Positions 51,055 to 60,025 of a stretch of DNA of 64,000 nt are shown piece after piece (positions within the stretch are counted from its first letter, which is position 1; every line of letters begins with the position of its first letter). The stretch covers positions 1-64,000 of the forward strand of contig NZ_CANMVL010000005.1 in the NCBI RefSeq assembly GCF_947501415.1, in the 5' to 3' direction. This DNA comes from an uncultured Halomonas sp. Lineage in GTDB: Bacteria > Pseudomonadota > Gammaproteobacteria > Pseudomonadales > Halomonadaceae. Below the pieces are notes generated by a model that was not told the origin of the DNA, searched no databases, and saw only the letters and a list, made by a program, of their open reading frames with translations. Made by a program: the position numbers and the translations under genes.

Positions 51055-51546
51055 ATGAGCAACGTCATTCCTTTTGATTACCAGGGCCAATCCGTCCGCT
51101 TCGACAAGGACGGGTGGATCAGTGCGACTGACATCGCAAAGCGCCACGGAAAGCGCCTGAGCCATTGGCTCGAAAATGATGAGACGCAACTCTACATGGC
51201 ATCCCTGGCACGGCATTTAAATATCCGGGATTCCGGCTATTTGATTCGGGCGTACAGAGGCCGCGGCGGTGGAACCTGGCTGCACCCCAAGCTAGCTGTT
51301 GCCTTCGCTCGATGGATCGATGTCGATTTCGGCGTCTGGGCAGACATGCTCATTGACGACATTGTTCATGGTCGCGCCACCGTGCGGCAGCAATTCGATC
51401 AGGCGTGCCGAGACCTCGATGACCAGAATCAGCGCGGCAGTCTCGCCGGTAGCGAACTGGCGCGACACCGTTGGGTGAAGCCGTCATTGGAGCAGCGAGT
51501 CGCATATTTTCGTGACCAGTTGCAGCTCAGGCTGGATGTTGCATGA
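51055..51546 (+). CDS. KilA-N domain protein
   Basis: 163 residues: KilA-N DNA-binding domain (KDGWISATDIAKRHGKRLSH, GGGTWLHPKLAVAFARWIDV) and a helical C-terminus. It has its own leader with an inverted repeat and is bracketed by a terminator, so it is likely an independently controlled regulator placed between lysis and packaging genes. Its target is unknown. Confidence 0.82.
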   Translation: MSNVIPFDYQGQSVRFDKDGWISATDIAKRHGKRLSHWLENDETQLYMASLARHLNIRDSGYLIRAYRGRGGGTWLHPKLAVAFARWIDVDFGVWADMLIDDIVHGRATVRQQFDQACRDLDDQNQRGSLAGSELARHRWVKPSLEQRVAYFRDQLQLRLDVA

Positions 51547-51627
51547 GCACAGGGGTGGTCAAATTGACCACGGCTTCATACGCAAGGCCCAGCCATGCGC
51601 GGGCAAGCTCTTCTCGATGAGGCAACC

Positions 51628-52086
51628 ATGGCAAGACCCACCAAGTATAAGGCTGCGTTCGCCGAGCAGGCCCGCAAGCTGTGCTTGTTGGGCGCCACGG
51701 ACGCCGAAATGGCAGACTTCTTCGAGGTTTCTGAGTCCACGATCAATAAGTGGAAGAAGGATCATAGGGCGTTTTCGGAGTCCATAAAAAGCGGCAAGGT
51801 CATGGCTGACGCCGAGGTGGCGACTCGTCTGTATGAGCGCGCCCTCGGGTACAGCCACCCCGAAGAAAAGGTGTTCAACAACCAGGGCGAGATCGTCACC
51901 CACCAGACAACCAGGCATTACCCGCCCGACACGACTGCCGCCGCCATCTGGCTGAACAATCGCAAGCCAGACAGGTGGCGCAACAAACCCGAACCGGACG
52001 GACAGGACGACACGCCTCAGCCGGTTAATGTCGTCTTCAAGGTGCAGGATGCCAGCAACCCCGAACGAAACCGAGGCGACGCTTAA
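51628..52086 (+). CDS. terS: Terminase small subunit
   Basis: 152 residues: N-terminal HTH (ATDAEMADFFEVSESTINKW), central oligomerisation region and a C-terminus with NRKPDRWRNK, typical of small terminase subunits that recognise pac or cos. It begins MARPTKYK at 51628, behind GATGAGG. The frame overlaps terL by 38 bp. Confidence 0.85.
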   Translation: MARPTKYKAAFAEQARKLCLLGATDAEMADFFEVSESTINKWKKDHRAFSESIKSGKVMADAEVATRLYERALGYSHPEEKVFNNQGEIVTHQTTRHYPPDTTAAAIWLNNRKPDRWRNKPEPDGQDDTPQPVNVVFKVQDASNPERNRGDA

Positions 52087-53365
52087 CCGCCCGCAAGGTC
52101 AGTTCCTGGCGATGCCTCAGAAGTTCCGGGCCTACGTGGCCGGCTTTGGCTCCGGCAAGACATGGGTAGGCTGTGCCGGCATCGGTCGCCACGCCTGGGA
52201 GCATCCCCGCATCAATATGGGGTACTTCGCGCCGACCTATCCGCAGATTCGCGACATCTTCTATCCGACCATCGAGGAGGTTGCCCACTCGCTCGCCTTG
52301 CGCGCCGAGGTCCGAGAGGCTAACCGCGAGGTCCACCTGTACAGCGGACGCCAGTACCGCTCCACCGTGATATGCCGATCGATGGACAAGCCTGGAAGTA
52401 TCGTCGGCTTCAAGATCGGGCACGCCCTGGTCGACGAGCTGGACCTGATGGCCACCGCCAAGGCCGAGATGGCCTGGCGCAAGATTATGGCGAGGATGCG
52501 CTACAACGTTGCCGGCCTCAAAAACGGCATCGATGTGACGACGACGCCCGAGGGCTTCAAGTTCGTCCATCAGCAGTTCGTCAAAGCGCTGCGCGACAAA
52601 CCTGAGATGACGGCGCGGTATGGGCTGGTTCAGGCCTCGACCTACGACAACGAGGCGAACCTGCCTGATGACTATATCGACGCGCTCCTGGAGGCCTATC
52701 CGCCGCAGCTGATCGACGCCTACCTTCGTGGCCTGTTCGTCAACCTGACCACCGGCACGGTCTATCGCCAGTTCGATCGGGCATTGAATGCCTGTATGGA
52801 CACCGTGCGGCAGGGCGAGCCACTGTTCATCGGCATGGACTTCAACGTCGGCAAGATGGCGGCGGTGACCCATGTGAAGCGTGACGGCCATCCCAGGGCG
52901 GTGGACGAGATCATGGGCGGCTATGACACGCCCGATATGATCCGCCGCATTAAAGAGCGCTATTGGCGCTATGACGGCAACGACTACACCAAGACTTGCG
53001 AGATCCACGTCTACCCTGACGCCTCGGGCGACTCGCGCCGATCGGTCAATGCCTCTACCACCGACATCGCACAACTTCGAGACGCCGGATTTCGGGTGGT
53101 GGTGAATGCCAGCAACCCCCCAGTCAAAGACCGGGTTAATTCGATGAATGCGGCGTTCTGCAATGCGAAGGGAGAGCGTCGGTACAAGGTGAATCCGTAC
53201 GCCTGCCCAACCTACACCGACGCCCTGGAGCAGCAGGCTTGGAGCAAACAAGGCGAGCCTGACAAAGAGAACGACAAGGACCACCCGAACGACGCAGCCG
53301 GTTACTTCATCGTGAAGGACTACCCGATCAACAAGCCGGCCAGCATTGGCCATATCCGTTTCTGA
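52049..53365 (+). CDS. terL: Terminase large subunit
   Basis: 438 residues: Walker A-like GFGSGKTW (about 34-41), Walker B in ALVDELDLM, coupling motif around TTTPEG, and a C-terminal RNase H-like nuclease with Asp in GMDFNVGKMAAV and further acidic residues (YPDASGDSRR, DHPNDAAGY). It is the packaging motor and headful or cos nuclease. The start at 52049 lies inside terS. Confidence 0.92.
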   Translation: MPATPNETEATLNRPQGQFLAMPQKFRAYVAGFGSGKTWVGCAGIGRHAWEHPRINMGYFAPTYPQIRDIFYPTIEEVAHSLALRAEVREANREVHLYSGRQYRSTVICRSMDKPGSIVGFKIGHALVDELDLMATAKAEMAWRKIMARMRYNVAGLKNGIDVTTTPEGFKFVHQQFVKALRDKPEMTARYGLVQASTYDNEANLPDDYIDALLEAYPPQLIDAYLRGLFVNLTTGTVYRQFDRALNACMDTVRQGEPLFIGMDFNVGKMAAVTHVKRDGHPRAVDEIMGGYDTPDMIRRIKERYWRYDGNDYTKTCEIHVYPDASGDSRRSVNASTTDIAQLRDAGFRVVVNASNPPVKDRVNSMNAAFCNAKGERRYKVNPYACPTYTDALEQQAWSKQGEPDKENDKDHPNDAAGYFIVKDYPINKPASIGHIRF

Positions 53366-53374
53366 GGAGCCACC

Positions 53375-54772
53375 ATGCCCGTCGAAACACCGCATCCCGC
53401 GTACATCGCGCATGAAAAGAAAGCCCAGCGCGTGCGCGATGCCGTGGCGGGTACGGACGCCATCAAGGGCGCCCGCACGGCTTACCTGCCGCATCCTGTG
53501 AGTGGCTATGAGCGGCTGGCAGGAGAGCTCAAGCAAGAGGCTGACGAGCGCTATGCTGCTTACCTACAGCGCGCCTCCTGGTTGGGGGTCACTGGCCGCA
53601 CTCATGAAGGAATGCTGGGCGGTGTCTTCCGCAAGCCGCCGGCTGCTGACCTGCCGGCGAGCATCGACTACATGCTCGAGGACGCCGATGGCTCCGGCAT
53701 GGCCCTGGAGCAGTTCGCCAAGCTGTGCGTCTCCGCCCTGGAGCAATCGGGTCGCGCCGGCGTCCTGGTGGACTACCCCGAGGCCGAGGACGGCCTGACC
53801 CGTGAGCAGACTCGCGGCATGAAGGCCACGCTTCGCTTTTACGACAGCCAGAGCATCATCAATTGGCGTCGCGAGGGCGAGGCCCTGACACTCGTGGTGC
53901 TGCAAGAGGCCTACGAGGATGAGATCGATGAGTTCGAGCGCAACTGGGAGAAGCAGTACCGCGTTCTTCGGCTCGAGGATGGCGTTTACACCCAGGAGGT
54001 GTACCGAGACAGCAAGCCGGCCGGCGATAAGGTCACGCCTCGCGATGCTGCCGGCAACGCCTGGCGGGAGATCCCGTTCCAGTTCCTGGGCGCCAAGAAT
54101 AACGATGAGATTCCAGACAAGCCGCTGCTGCTCGACATCGCTGATCTGAACATTGCTCATTACCGCAACAGTGCCGACCTCGAGGAAGCAGCGTTTCTAT
54201 GCGGCCAGCCGATGCTCCACGTTGATATCGGCGACATGGACTCGAATCAGTGGCAAGAGCTGAACCCGAACGGCGTGCAGGTCGGTAGCCGCCGCGGTAT
54301 CCAGACCAAGGGTGGCAGCATTGCCATGGTTCAGGCTGAGGAGCGCAATCTCCCGCTTTCGCTGATGGAGCAGAAAGAGCGGCAGATGCTGGCCATCGGC
54401 GCTCGGCTGATCGAGCAGCGTGGCCAGAATGAAACAGCCGAGGCCGTCAGGGCTCGCAGCGGCGCCGAAAACGCGAGCCTGTCCAGCGTGGCTACCAATG
54501 TCAGCAATGGTCTTGAGAAGGCTCTACGCTGGGCCCTGGGCTTCATGGGTGGTACCGGCAACGTCAGCTATCAACTCAACCAGCAGTTCTACGCTGAAGA
54601 TGCCGACCCTCAGGAGGTCATCGCTCGCATTCAGGAGCTGGATCGCGGCCTGATCGCCAAGAAGGACTACCGCGACTGGCGTCGTCGCACGGGGGGCATT
54701 GACCCCAAGCGGACGGATGAGGAAATCGATGACGAGGCCCAGGCCGGCGGTACCACCATCGGAGCGCTGTAA
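53375..54772 (+). CDS. Portal protein, DUF4055 family
   Basis: 465 residues matching the DUF4055 portal family: ERYAAYLQRASWLGVTGRTH, LLLDIADLNIAHYRNSADLE, and IEQRGQNETAEAVRARSGAE before the clip and wing end. It forms the dodecameric DNA gate at one capsid vertex. The last base is shared with the next start (TAATG). Confidence 0.88.
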   Translation: MPVETPHPAYIAHEKKAQRVRDAVAGTDAIKGARTAYLPHPVSGYERLAGELKQEADERYAAYLQRASWLGVTGRTHEGMLGGVFRKPPAADLPASIDYMLEDADGSGMALEQFAKLCVSALEQSGRAGVLVDYPEAEDGLTREQTRGMKATLRFYDSQSIINWRREGEALTLVVLQEAYEDEIDEFERNWEKQYRVLRLEDGVYTQEVYRDSKPAGDKVTPRDAAGNAWREIPFQFLGAKNNDEIPDKPLLLDIADLNIAHYRNSADLEEAAFLCGQPMLHVDIGDMDSNQWQELNPNGVQVGSRRGIQTKGGSIAMVQAEERNLPLSLMEQKERQMLAIGARLIEQRGQNETAEAVRARSGAENASLSSVATNVSNGLEKALRWALGFMGGTGNVSYQLNQQFYAEDADPQEVIARIQELDRGLIAKKDYRDWRRRTGGIDPKRTDEEIDDEAQAGGTTIGAL

Positions 54773-55788
54773 TGACCGCTGAATGGAAGCTGTTGGAAAG
54801 GCTTGTGAGGCATCAGGTTCTCCTTCAACGCCTCAGCAGCGGCCAGATCAAGCGCGCCTTGCCGGTGCTGCGTCAACTCGCAAAGGACTTGCGAGGCCGT
54901 ATCGCGGCTGCCGACGCTACCGAGTTCGGCATGAGCCGCATGCTGGAGCTGGAGCGCGATATTCGCGTACTGGTGACCGAGGGCGTCGAGTCGCTGCAAG
55001 GCCGCCTTGAGCTGGATGAGATCGCCACACAGGAGGTCGACTTTGCCGAGCGCCTGCTGGGCGCCTCTGTGACCGTCGACCTCGCCCAGGGTGTTCAGGC
55101 CGACATGGTGGCCGCCGTCATGACCCGCCGGCAGTTGACGCTGGTGGCCGGTGACGAGATCAAGCGGTTGACCATCCCGCAGATGTTCAAGGAGTTCGAT
55201 GAGGCGGTGGGTCGCGATGCTCTCAGTCTCGTAAGGGCCGGAGTGCTGGAGGGCAAGACACAGCAGGAGTTGGCCCGAGGTGTGGCGGAGTTGGTGCAGA
55301 CCCGTAGCCGCCGGCAAGCCGAGGCGGTGATTCGTACAGCGGTCAACGGAATAAGCGGGGCAGCACGCAACGAGGTGTACACCGCCAACAGCGACATCCT
55401 CGAAGGCGAGAAGTGGACCAGCACACTCGACGGGCGCACATCAGCGGTATGCCGAGCTCGTGATGGTGTCGTGTACTCCCTCAACAGTGGGCCTCGACCA
55501 CCTGCTCACTACAACTGCCGCAGCCTGATGCGCCCCGTTATCAAAGAGGAGTACCGCATCGCAGCCGTTGGCGATCGCGCCTCGATGGATGGGCCGGTGG
55601 ATTCTCGTGTGACGTATGGCGGCTGGCTTAAGCGTCAGCCACGAGAGTTCGTCGAGGATGTGCTGGGCAAAGAGAAGGCCGGCCTTTTTCTCGCCGGCAA
55701 GGTTCGCATTGACCAGTTCGTGGACGACATGGGGCGCTCGCTGACCTTGGACCAGCTCCGGCAGAGATACGACCTTACGATGCAGTAG
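54772..55788 (+). CDS. MuF-type head morphogenesis protein
   Basis: 338 residues: a helical N-terminal part and the C-terminal MuF domain with RTAVNGISGAARNEVYTANS, KWTSTLDGRTSAVCRARDG and PPAHYNCRSLMRPV, including the paired cysteines and HYNCR motif. MuF proteins are minor head proteins ejected or needed for procapsid assembly. A terminator follows. Confidence 0.88.
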   Translation: MTAEWKLLERLVRHQVLLQRLSSGQIKRALPVLRQLAKDLRGRIAAADATEFGMSRMLELERDIRVLVTEGVESLQGRLELDEIATQEVDFAERLLGASVTVDLAQGVQADMVAAVMTRRQLTLVAGDEIKRLTIPQMFKEFDEAVGRDALSLVRAGVLEGKTQQELARGVAELVQTRSRRQAEAVIRTAVNGISGAARNEVYTANSDILEGEKWTSTLDGRTSAVCRARDGVVYSLNSGPRPPAHYNCRSLMRPVIKEEYRIAAVGDRASMDGPVDSRVTYGGWLKRQPREFVEDVLGKEKAGLFLAGKVRIDQFVDDMGRSLTLDQLRQRYDLTMQ

Positions 55789-55810
55789 CACCCCTACACC
55801 GATTACCACG

Positions 55811-55838
55811 GCCCCGCCATCGAGCGGGGCTTTCTTTT
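55811..55838 (+). terminator. Terminator between head morphogenesis and scaffold genes
   Basis: 7-bp stem GCCCCGC (55811-55817) / GCGGGGC (55824-55830), then TTTCTTTT. An intrinsic terminator inside the structural operon. Confidence 0.75.
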
Positions 55839-55880
55839 GCCCGCAGGCAGCGGGCGAACGCATCAACACAGGAGCTGATG

Positions 55881-56531
55881 ATGCCGATTCAGGTAGAGCA
55901 CGAAGGCCAGACGATCACCGTCTACACCGAGGACGAAGTCACCGCCAAGGTCGACGATGAGGTGAAGGGCCTCAAGGTCACGAATCAGAACCTCAAGGAC
56001 GAGAAGAAGGAGCTGGCCGACAAGCTCAAGGCTGTCGATGAGGAGAAGCGCCAGGCCGAGGAAGACAAGGCCCGCGCCGACGGCGACCTCGAGAAGCTCC
56101 AGCGCCTGATGGACGAGAAGGCCGACGAGCAGCGCCGCGCTTACGACAAGCTGATCTCCGACATCCGCAAGGAGAAGGTCGGCAACGCGATCAACGACAT
56201 CGTCACCGAGCTAGGCGCGGGCGGCACCCGCAACGAGGATCTGCGAGACCTCCTGAAAACGCGCTTCGAGTTCGATTACGACAACGAGTCTGGCCAGGTC
56301 ACTGTCGCAGGTGACGGCATCACCTCGCTGGACCAGTTGAAGAAGACCGTTCAGGAATCCGGGCGCTATGACGCCTACCTGGCCGGCTCTCAGGCATCGG
56401 GTGGAGGCTCCCCCGGTAGCCAAGGCGGAGGCCCCGCTACGAAGTCACTTAAAGACATGAACGCAACCGAGGAAGCGCTATTCGCCCGGGAAAATCCCGA
56501 GGAATACCAGCGCATGCTCGAGCGAACCTGA
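55881..56531 (+). CDS. Capsid scaffolding protein
   Basis: 216 residues, highly acidic, with a strong coiled coil (KVTNQNLKDEKKELADKLKA onward to about 105) and a flexible Gly/Ser-rich segment before a short C-terminal capsid-binding helix (ATEEALFARENPEEYQRM). This is the usual scaffold layout upstream of an HK97-type capsid gene. AGGAG favours the second of two adjacent ATGs. Confidence 0.8.
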   Translation: MPIQVEHEGQTITVYTEDEVTAKVDDEVKGLKVTNQNLKDEKKELADKLKAVDEEKRQAEEDKARADGDLEKLQRLMDEKADEQRRAYDKLISDIRKEKVGNAINDIVTELGAGGTRNEDLRDLLKTRFEFDYDNESGQVTVAGDGITSLDQLKKTVQESGRYDAYLAGSQASGGGSPGSQGGGPATKSLKDMNATEEALFARENPEEYQRMLERT

Positions 56532-56554
56532 CCCCACCGTAAAAGGAGCCTCAC

Positions 56555-57562
56555 ATGGCCACCGTACAACTGGCGGACATCTACAATCCGCTGACCTTTG
56601 CCCGTCGCGAGCAGGAATCCCAGCTCGAGCTGAACAACTTCATTCGCTCCGGCGTGATGGTCGAAGACCCGTCCGTCCAGGCGCAGATCGCCCAGGGCGG
56701 CAATATCGGCGAGCTGACCCAGTTCGCGCCGCTCGGCACTCAGGAGCCGAACTACAGCAACGACAACCCGGCAAACACCTCGACCCCCAAGAAGGTGTCG
56801 AGCCAGAAAATGACCTTCCGCCTGGCCGCGCAGAACCAGAGCTGGTCCACCATGGACCTGTCTCGGGAGCTGGCCCTGCAGGATCCAGTCGGGGCCATCA
56901 CTGGGCGCGTTGGCGAGTACTGGGCAACCACCAACGAGAAGCGCCTGATCCGCTCTTGCCTGGGCATTCTGGCCGATAACGTGGCCAACGATGGTGGTGA
57001 CATGCTCAAGAGCGTGGCCACTGATGCCGCCGGCGCCGTCACGGATGACGAGCGCATCAATGCTGACGTGGTGCTGGATGCCAAGCAGACCATGGGTGAT
57101 CACGCCTCCAGCCTGCAGGCGATCGCCATGCACTCGGTGATCTATACCCGACTGCAGAAGCAGAACCTGATCGTCTATATCCCCAATGCTCGCGGAGAGG
57201 TGGTCATCCCGACCTACCTCGGTTACACCGTGATCGTCGACGACTCCATGCCTGCAGTGGCTGGCACCAACCGCATCACCTACACCTGCGTGCTGTTCGG
57301 CGCGGGTGCGGTGGTGTCTGCAAGCGGTCGCGTCAACACCCCCTCCGAGATGAAGCGCAATCCGGATGCTGGCAACGGTGGTGGCGAGGAGATCATCTAC
57401 TCGCGCCGCTCCGACCTGATCCACCCGCTGGGCTTCTCCTTCACCTCCTCTAGCGTGGCCGGTCAGTCCGCCACCCTGGCCGAGCTGGAGGCCGCCGCCA
57501 ACTGGAATCGCGTCTGGAACCGCAAGAACGTGCCCCTCGCCTTCCTGCAGGTCAACGACTAA
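56555..57562 (+). CDS. Major capsid protein, HK97 fold
   Basis: 335 residues without a cleaved delta domain: IYNPLTFARREQESQLELNN, a central WATTNEKRLIRSCLGILADN helix (spine), YIPNARGEVVIPTYLGYTVI and the closing SDLIHPLGFSF region. It follows the scaffold gene with AAAGGAG upstream. It is one of the strongest translated genes by codon bias. Confidence 0.9.
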   Translation: MATVQLADIYNPLTFARREQESQLELNNFIRSGVMVEDPSVQAQIAQGGNIGELTQFAPLGTQEPNYSNDNPANTSTPKKVSSQKMTFRLAAQNQSWSTMDLSRELALQDPVGAITGRVGEYWATTNEKRLIRSCLGILADNVANDGGDMLKSVATDAAGAVTDDERINADVVLDAKQTMGDHASSLQAIAMHSVIYTRLQKQNLIVYIPNARGEVVIPTYLGYTVIVDDSMPAVAGTNRITYTCVLFGAGAVVSASGRVNTPSEMKRNPDAGNGGGEEIIYSRRSDLIHPLGFSFTSSSVAGQSATLAELEAAANWNRVWNRKNVPLAFLQVND

Positions 57563-57570
57563 TACCTAAT

Positions 57571-57590
57571 GGCCCGCCTTCTGGCGGGCC
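57571..57590 (+). terminator. Hairpin after the capsid gene
   Basis: Perfect 8-bp stem GGCCCGCC/GGCGGGCC with TTCT loop immediately after the capsid stop. It lacks a T run, so it may stabilise the capsid mRNA 3' end rather than terminate. Confidence 0.45.
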
Positions 57591-57610
57591 TATGCCGAGG
57601 AGATTCGAGC

Positions 57611-57772
57611 ATGGCAGAAGCCAAGACCACTCAAGCGAAGCGGGGCGCCGAAGCCGATCAGAAGCCCGCTGATAAGCCAACAGCCGGCCAGCAGGTATCA
57701 CTCGCCCTGGCCAATCTTGTATCTAGCGGAATGTCGCTCAAGGAGGCACGCAAGCGCCTCGGGGAGGGGTGA
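57611..57772 (+). CDS. 53-aa head-associated protein
   Basis: Lys/Ala-rich N-terminus and a helical C-terminus (LVSSGMSLKEARKRLGEG). Small proteins of this type follow capsid genes in siphophages and may be head-joining or decoration accessories. AGGAG precedes the ATG. It shares a base with the next start (TGATG). Confidence 0.6.
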   Translation: MAEAKTTQAKRGAEADQKPADKPTAGQQVSLALANLVSSGMSLKEARKRLGEG

Positions 57773-57942
57773 TGGCGCGCGCTCCACAGATCCGCCCGAC
57801 AGGCGTTCGTCTGCTCAAGCCTGTGGGGCCACTGACTCAGCGGCAGCAGTTCCACGTCTGGAATCAGCAGCGCCGACAGCAATCTGCGAAGACCCCCGTC
57901 ATCCTCGCCAAGCCCACGAACTTGACCGTCACGGAGGTCTGA
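57772..57942 (+). CDS. 56-aa basic protein after capsid, unknown
   Basis: Arg/Gln-rich peptide (PLTQRQQFHVWNQQRRQQSA). TGATG overlap at its start and one base before the next ATG support translation. It is not otherwise recognisable. Confidence 0.55.
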   Translation: MARAPQIRPTGVRLLKPVGPLTQRQQFHVWNQQRRQQSAKTPVILAKPTNLTVTEV

Positions 57943-57943
57943 C

Positions 57944-58327
57944 ATGGCGACATACATCACCGCCGCCGATGTCGAGGGCGTGCTGGGCGCCGGCTGGGAA
58001 GGCTCCGGCGACAAAGACCGCGCCGTGCTGGAGGCCAACACCTGGCTTGCCGCCAAGGGCATCACCGCCAGTGATCCCGTCGAGAGCGAGATCATCAACG
58101 CTGGCTCGCTGATTGCCCAGCTTGCGGCCCAGGGCAAGCTCTATGCCGACTCTTCGACAGGCGGCTCGGTGATCCGAAAGCGCGTGAAGGCTGACACGGT
58201 AGAGAGCGAGACGCAGTACAGCGCCGGCACCACCAGTGTGCCCGGGCAGCTTCGCCTCGCCACCGACATGCTGCGTCCCTTCATGAGTGGCGGCACCGGC
58301 TCCACCTTCGCTGTGCGGAGGGCGTGA
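57944..58327 (+). CDS. Head-tail connector, adaptor (DnaT-like family)
   Basis: 127 residues similar in pattern to the phage 'DnaT-like ssDNA-binding' adaptor family: TAADVEGVLGAGWEGSGDKD, EANTWLAAKG, then a KRVKADTVESETQY strand region. By position it is the adaptor that docks beneath the portal. Confidence 0.7.
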   Translation: MATYITAADVEGVLGAGWEGSGDKDRAVLEANTWLAAKGITASDPVESEIINAGSLIAQLAAQGKLYADSSTGGSVIRKRVKADTVESETQYSAGTTSVPGQLRLATDMLRPFMSGGTGSTFAVRRA

Positions 58328-58328
58328 C

Positions 58329-58685
58329 ATGGGCCTGCGTGACGACATTCAGGCGGACATTGCCGCCGCCTTCGACGCCGACCTTGCCGATGCAGTGCGG
58401 GCATTCTCGGCAAGCCGTGAGGTGCCCGGCAGCGTGTTCGACCCGACGACCGGCACCTATCCCAGCACGACCGAGACCTACACCGGGCGCGGCGTGTTCG
58501 GCGGCTACTCGGCTCAGGAGGTCGATGGACAGCATGTCCTTGCCACCGATGTGAAGCTCACCGCACTGCAAAACGAGCTGACCGACGCGCCCAAGATAGG
58601 CGACACCCTGGACGGCTACCGCGTGATCAATGTAGGCAAAGACCCGGCGTCGGCAACGTGGAGCATTCAGCTCAGGAGGTCTTGA
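58329..58685 (+). CDS. Head closure / neck protein
   Basis: 118 residues: helical start (LRDDIQADIAAAFDADLADA) and a small beta-barrel with GRGVFGGYSAQEVDGQHVLA and DAPKIGDTLDGYRVINVGKD. It is typical of head-closure or stopper proteins, which in some annotations are wrongly labelled by similarity to other enzymes. The last base overlaps the next ATG. Confidence 0.65.
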   Translation: MGLRDDIQADIAAAFDADLADAVRAFSASREVPGSVFDPTTGTYPSTTETYTGRGVFGGYSAQEVDGQHVLATDVKLTALQNELTDAPKIGDTLDGYRVINVGKDPASATWSIQLRRS

Positions 58686-59113
58686 TGGCGTGGAAAGGCA
58701 CCAGGCCCAGCGCGTTTGGAAAGAAGATCCCAGCCGAGGTGGGCAAGCGCACTCGTGCCGCTGCTATGCAGGCGCTGTCAGGCGTGATCGAGCGCAGCCC
58801 AGTGGGCAACCCTGATCTTTGGCAAAGGCCGGCCCCTGAGGGCTATGTTGGCGGAGCTTTCCGTGGCAACAACGTGGTCAGCGTGTCAGCCCCGGATTAC
58901 TCAGCGGATGAAAGCGCCATCGATCCAGATGGACAGCGAGCGCTTGCTATGGGGTCCGCCGTTATTGCCGCTACGCGAGGCGCACCGTTCACGGTGATCT
59001 ATGTGCAGAACAATTTGCCGTATGCCGAACGGCTTGAGAGCGGCTATTCCGGCCAGGCACCGGCAGGCGTGTACGCCATCACCTTCAGCAACCTGCGTGA
59101 GGCCAGCCGATGA
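58685..59113 (+). CDS. HK97 gp10-like neck/tail-completion protein
   Basis: 142 residues: VGKRTRAAAMQALSGVIERS, SPVGNPDLW and a C-terminal NNLPYAERLESGYSGQAPAG, the NxLPYxxxLExGxSxQAPxG signature of gp10-type proteins joining head and tail. AGGAGG lies upstream. Overlaps the tail terminator gene by 4 bp. Confidence 0.8.
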   Translation: MAWKGTRPSAFGKKIPAEVGKRTRAAAMQALSGVIERSPVGNPDLWQRPAPEGYVGGAFRGNNVVSVSAPDYSADESAIDPDGQRALAMGSAVIAATRGAPFTVIYVQNNLPYAERLESGYSGQAPAGVYAITFSNLREASR

Positions 59114-59502
59114 CGCTTGAGCAAATCCGCCTCACTGTCGCCACGCGCCTTGCTCAATGGCATGACGCGCCTATCGCCTGGAATAACCTGCCGGCCTCGC
59201 CCTCAGTGAAGGCCGCTCAGGATGCCGGCAGCCCGTGGGTGCGCGCCACCTTGCTGCCAGGCGATGCACAGCTTGCCGCTTTCGATGACAGCGTGATCGA
59301 CTCCGGTCTGCTGGCTCTGCAAATCTTCACGTCGCGCAATGTCGGTGAGCGCCCCGGCATCCTGATAGCGGATAGCCTACGCGCTCACCTGGCTCACTAC
59401 CGCGCCGATGGCGTGCGCCTACGTCAAGGCAATCCGGGCAGTGGCCCGCCTGACGACAACTGGCACATGATGACGCTGCAAATCCCCTTCAGCGCCTACT
59501 AG
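59110..59502 (+). CDS. Tail terminator protein, DUF4128-like
   Basis: 130 residues: LEQIRLTVATRLAQW, then PWVRATLLPGDAQLAAF, GLLALQIFTSRNVGERPG. It has the layout of tail-terminator proteins (lambda gpU class) that cap the tail tube before joining the head. Confidence 0.78.
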   Translation: MTLEQIRLTVATRLAQWHDAPIAWNNLPASPSVKAAQDAGSPWVRATLLPGDAQLAAFDDSVIDSGLLALQIFTSRNVGERPGILIADSLRAHLAHYRADGVRLRQGNPGSGPPDDNWHMMTLQIPFSAY

Positions 59503-59521
59503 CCCACCCCTGACCCAACCT

Positions 59522-59544
59522 GCCCGCCATGCGCGGGCTTTTTT
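59522..59544 (+). terminator. Terminator before the tail tube gene
   Basis: Perfect 6-bp GC stem GCCCGC/GCGGGC with a 5-nt loop and a run of six T. It lies between tail terminator and tail tube genes. Confidence 0.8.
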
Positions 59545-59568
59545 GTGCAAGCGAGAGGAGTTCCCCGC

Positions 59569-59985
59569 ATGGCAATCGTCGACATGCAAGGCACCACCGT
59601 AACCATCAGTGACGGAGGGAGCCCCGGCACCCCCGTTCCTATTGGTGAGATCTACTCCATGAGTGGCTTCGATGGTGAGGCGCCGGACAACGACATCACC
59701 ACCTTCGCATCCACCGCGCAGGAGTATCGCCCTGGCCTGCAAGACAACGGCAACGTCAGCTTCGAGCTGTTCCGTGATGCTGCTGACGCCGGCCAGCAGG
59801 AGTGTCTGACCGCGCGTGCCGCCCAGGCGACCCGCGAATTTGTCATCACCTACGAGGATGGCTCGACTGACACCTTCAACGCCTACGTCAAGTCTCTGTC
59901 CAAGACCGGCGAGCGCGGCGGCCAGATGACCGGCACGCTCAATATCCGTATCTCCGGCGAAGTGACCGAAGCTGCCGGCCCGTAA
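59569..59985 (+). CDS. Major tail tube protein
   Basis: 138 residues: VPIGEIYSMSGFDGEAPDND, TTFASTAQEYRPGLQDNGNV and a closing beta-strand region. It matches lambda gpV/phi-like tail tube N-domains. GAGAGGAG precedes the ATG at 59569. Confidence 0.82.
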   Translation: MAIVDMQGTTVTISDGGSPGTPVPIGEIYSMSGFDGEAPDNDITTFASTAQEYRPGLQDNGNVSFELFRDAADAGQQECLTARAAQATREFVITYEDGSTDTFNAYVKSLSKTGERGGQMTGTLNIRISGEVTEAAGP

Positions 59986-60025
59986 TCAACGCGGCGCCAC
60001 GGACGGCGCCATCAAGGATGTACCC

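Noticed and set aside
52037..53536. Minus-strand 499-codon frame opposite terL
   Set aside because: It mirrors the terminase and has no ribosome-binding site or recognisable domain; terL motifs are complete on the other strand.
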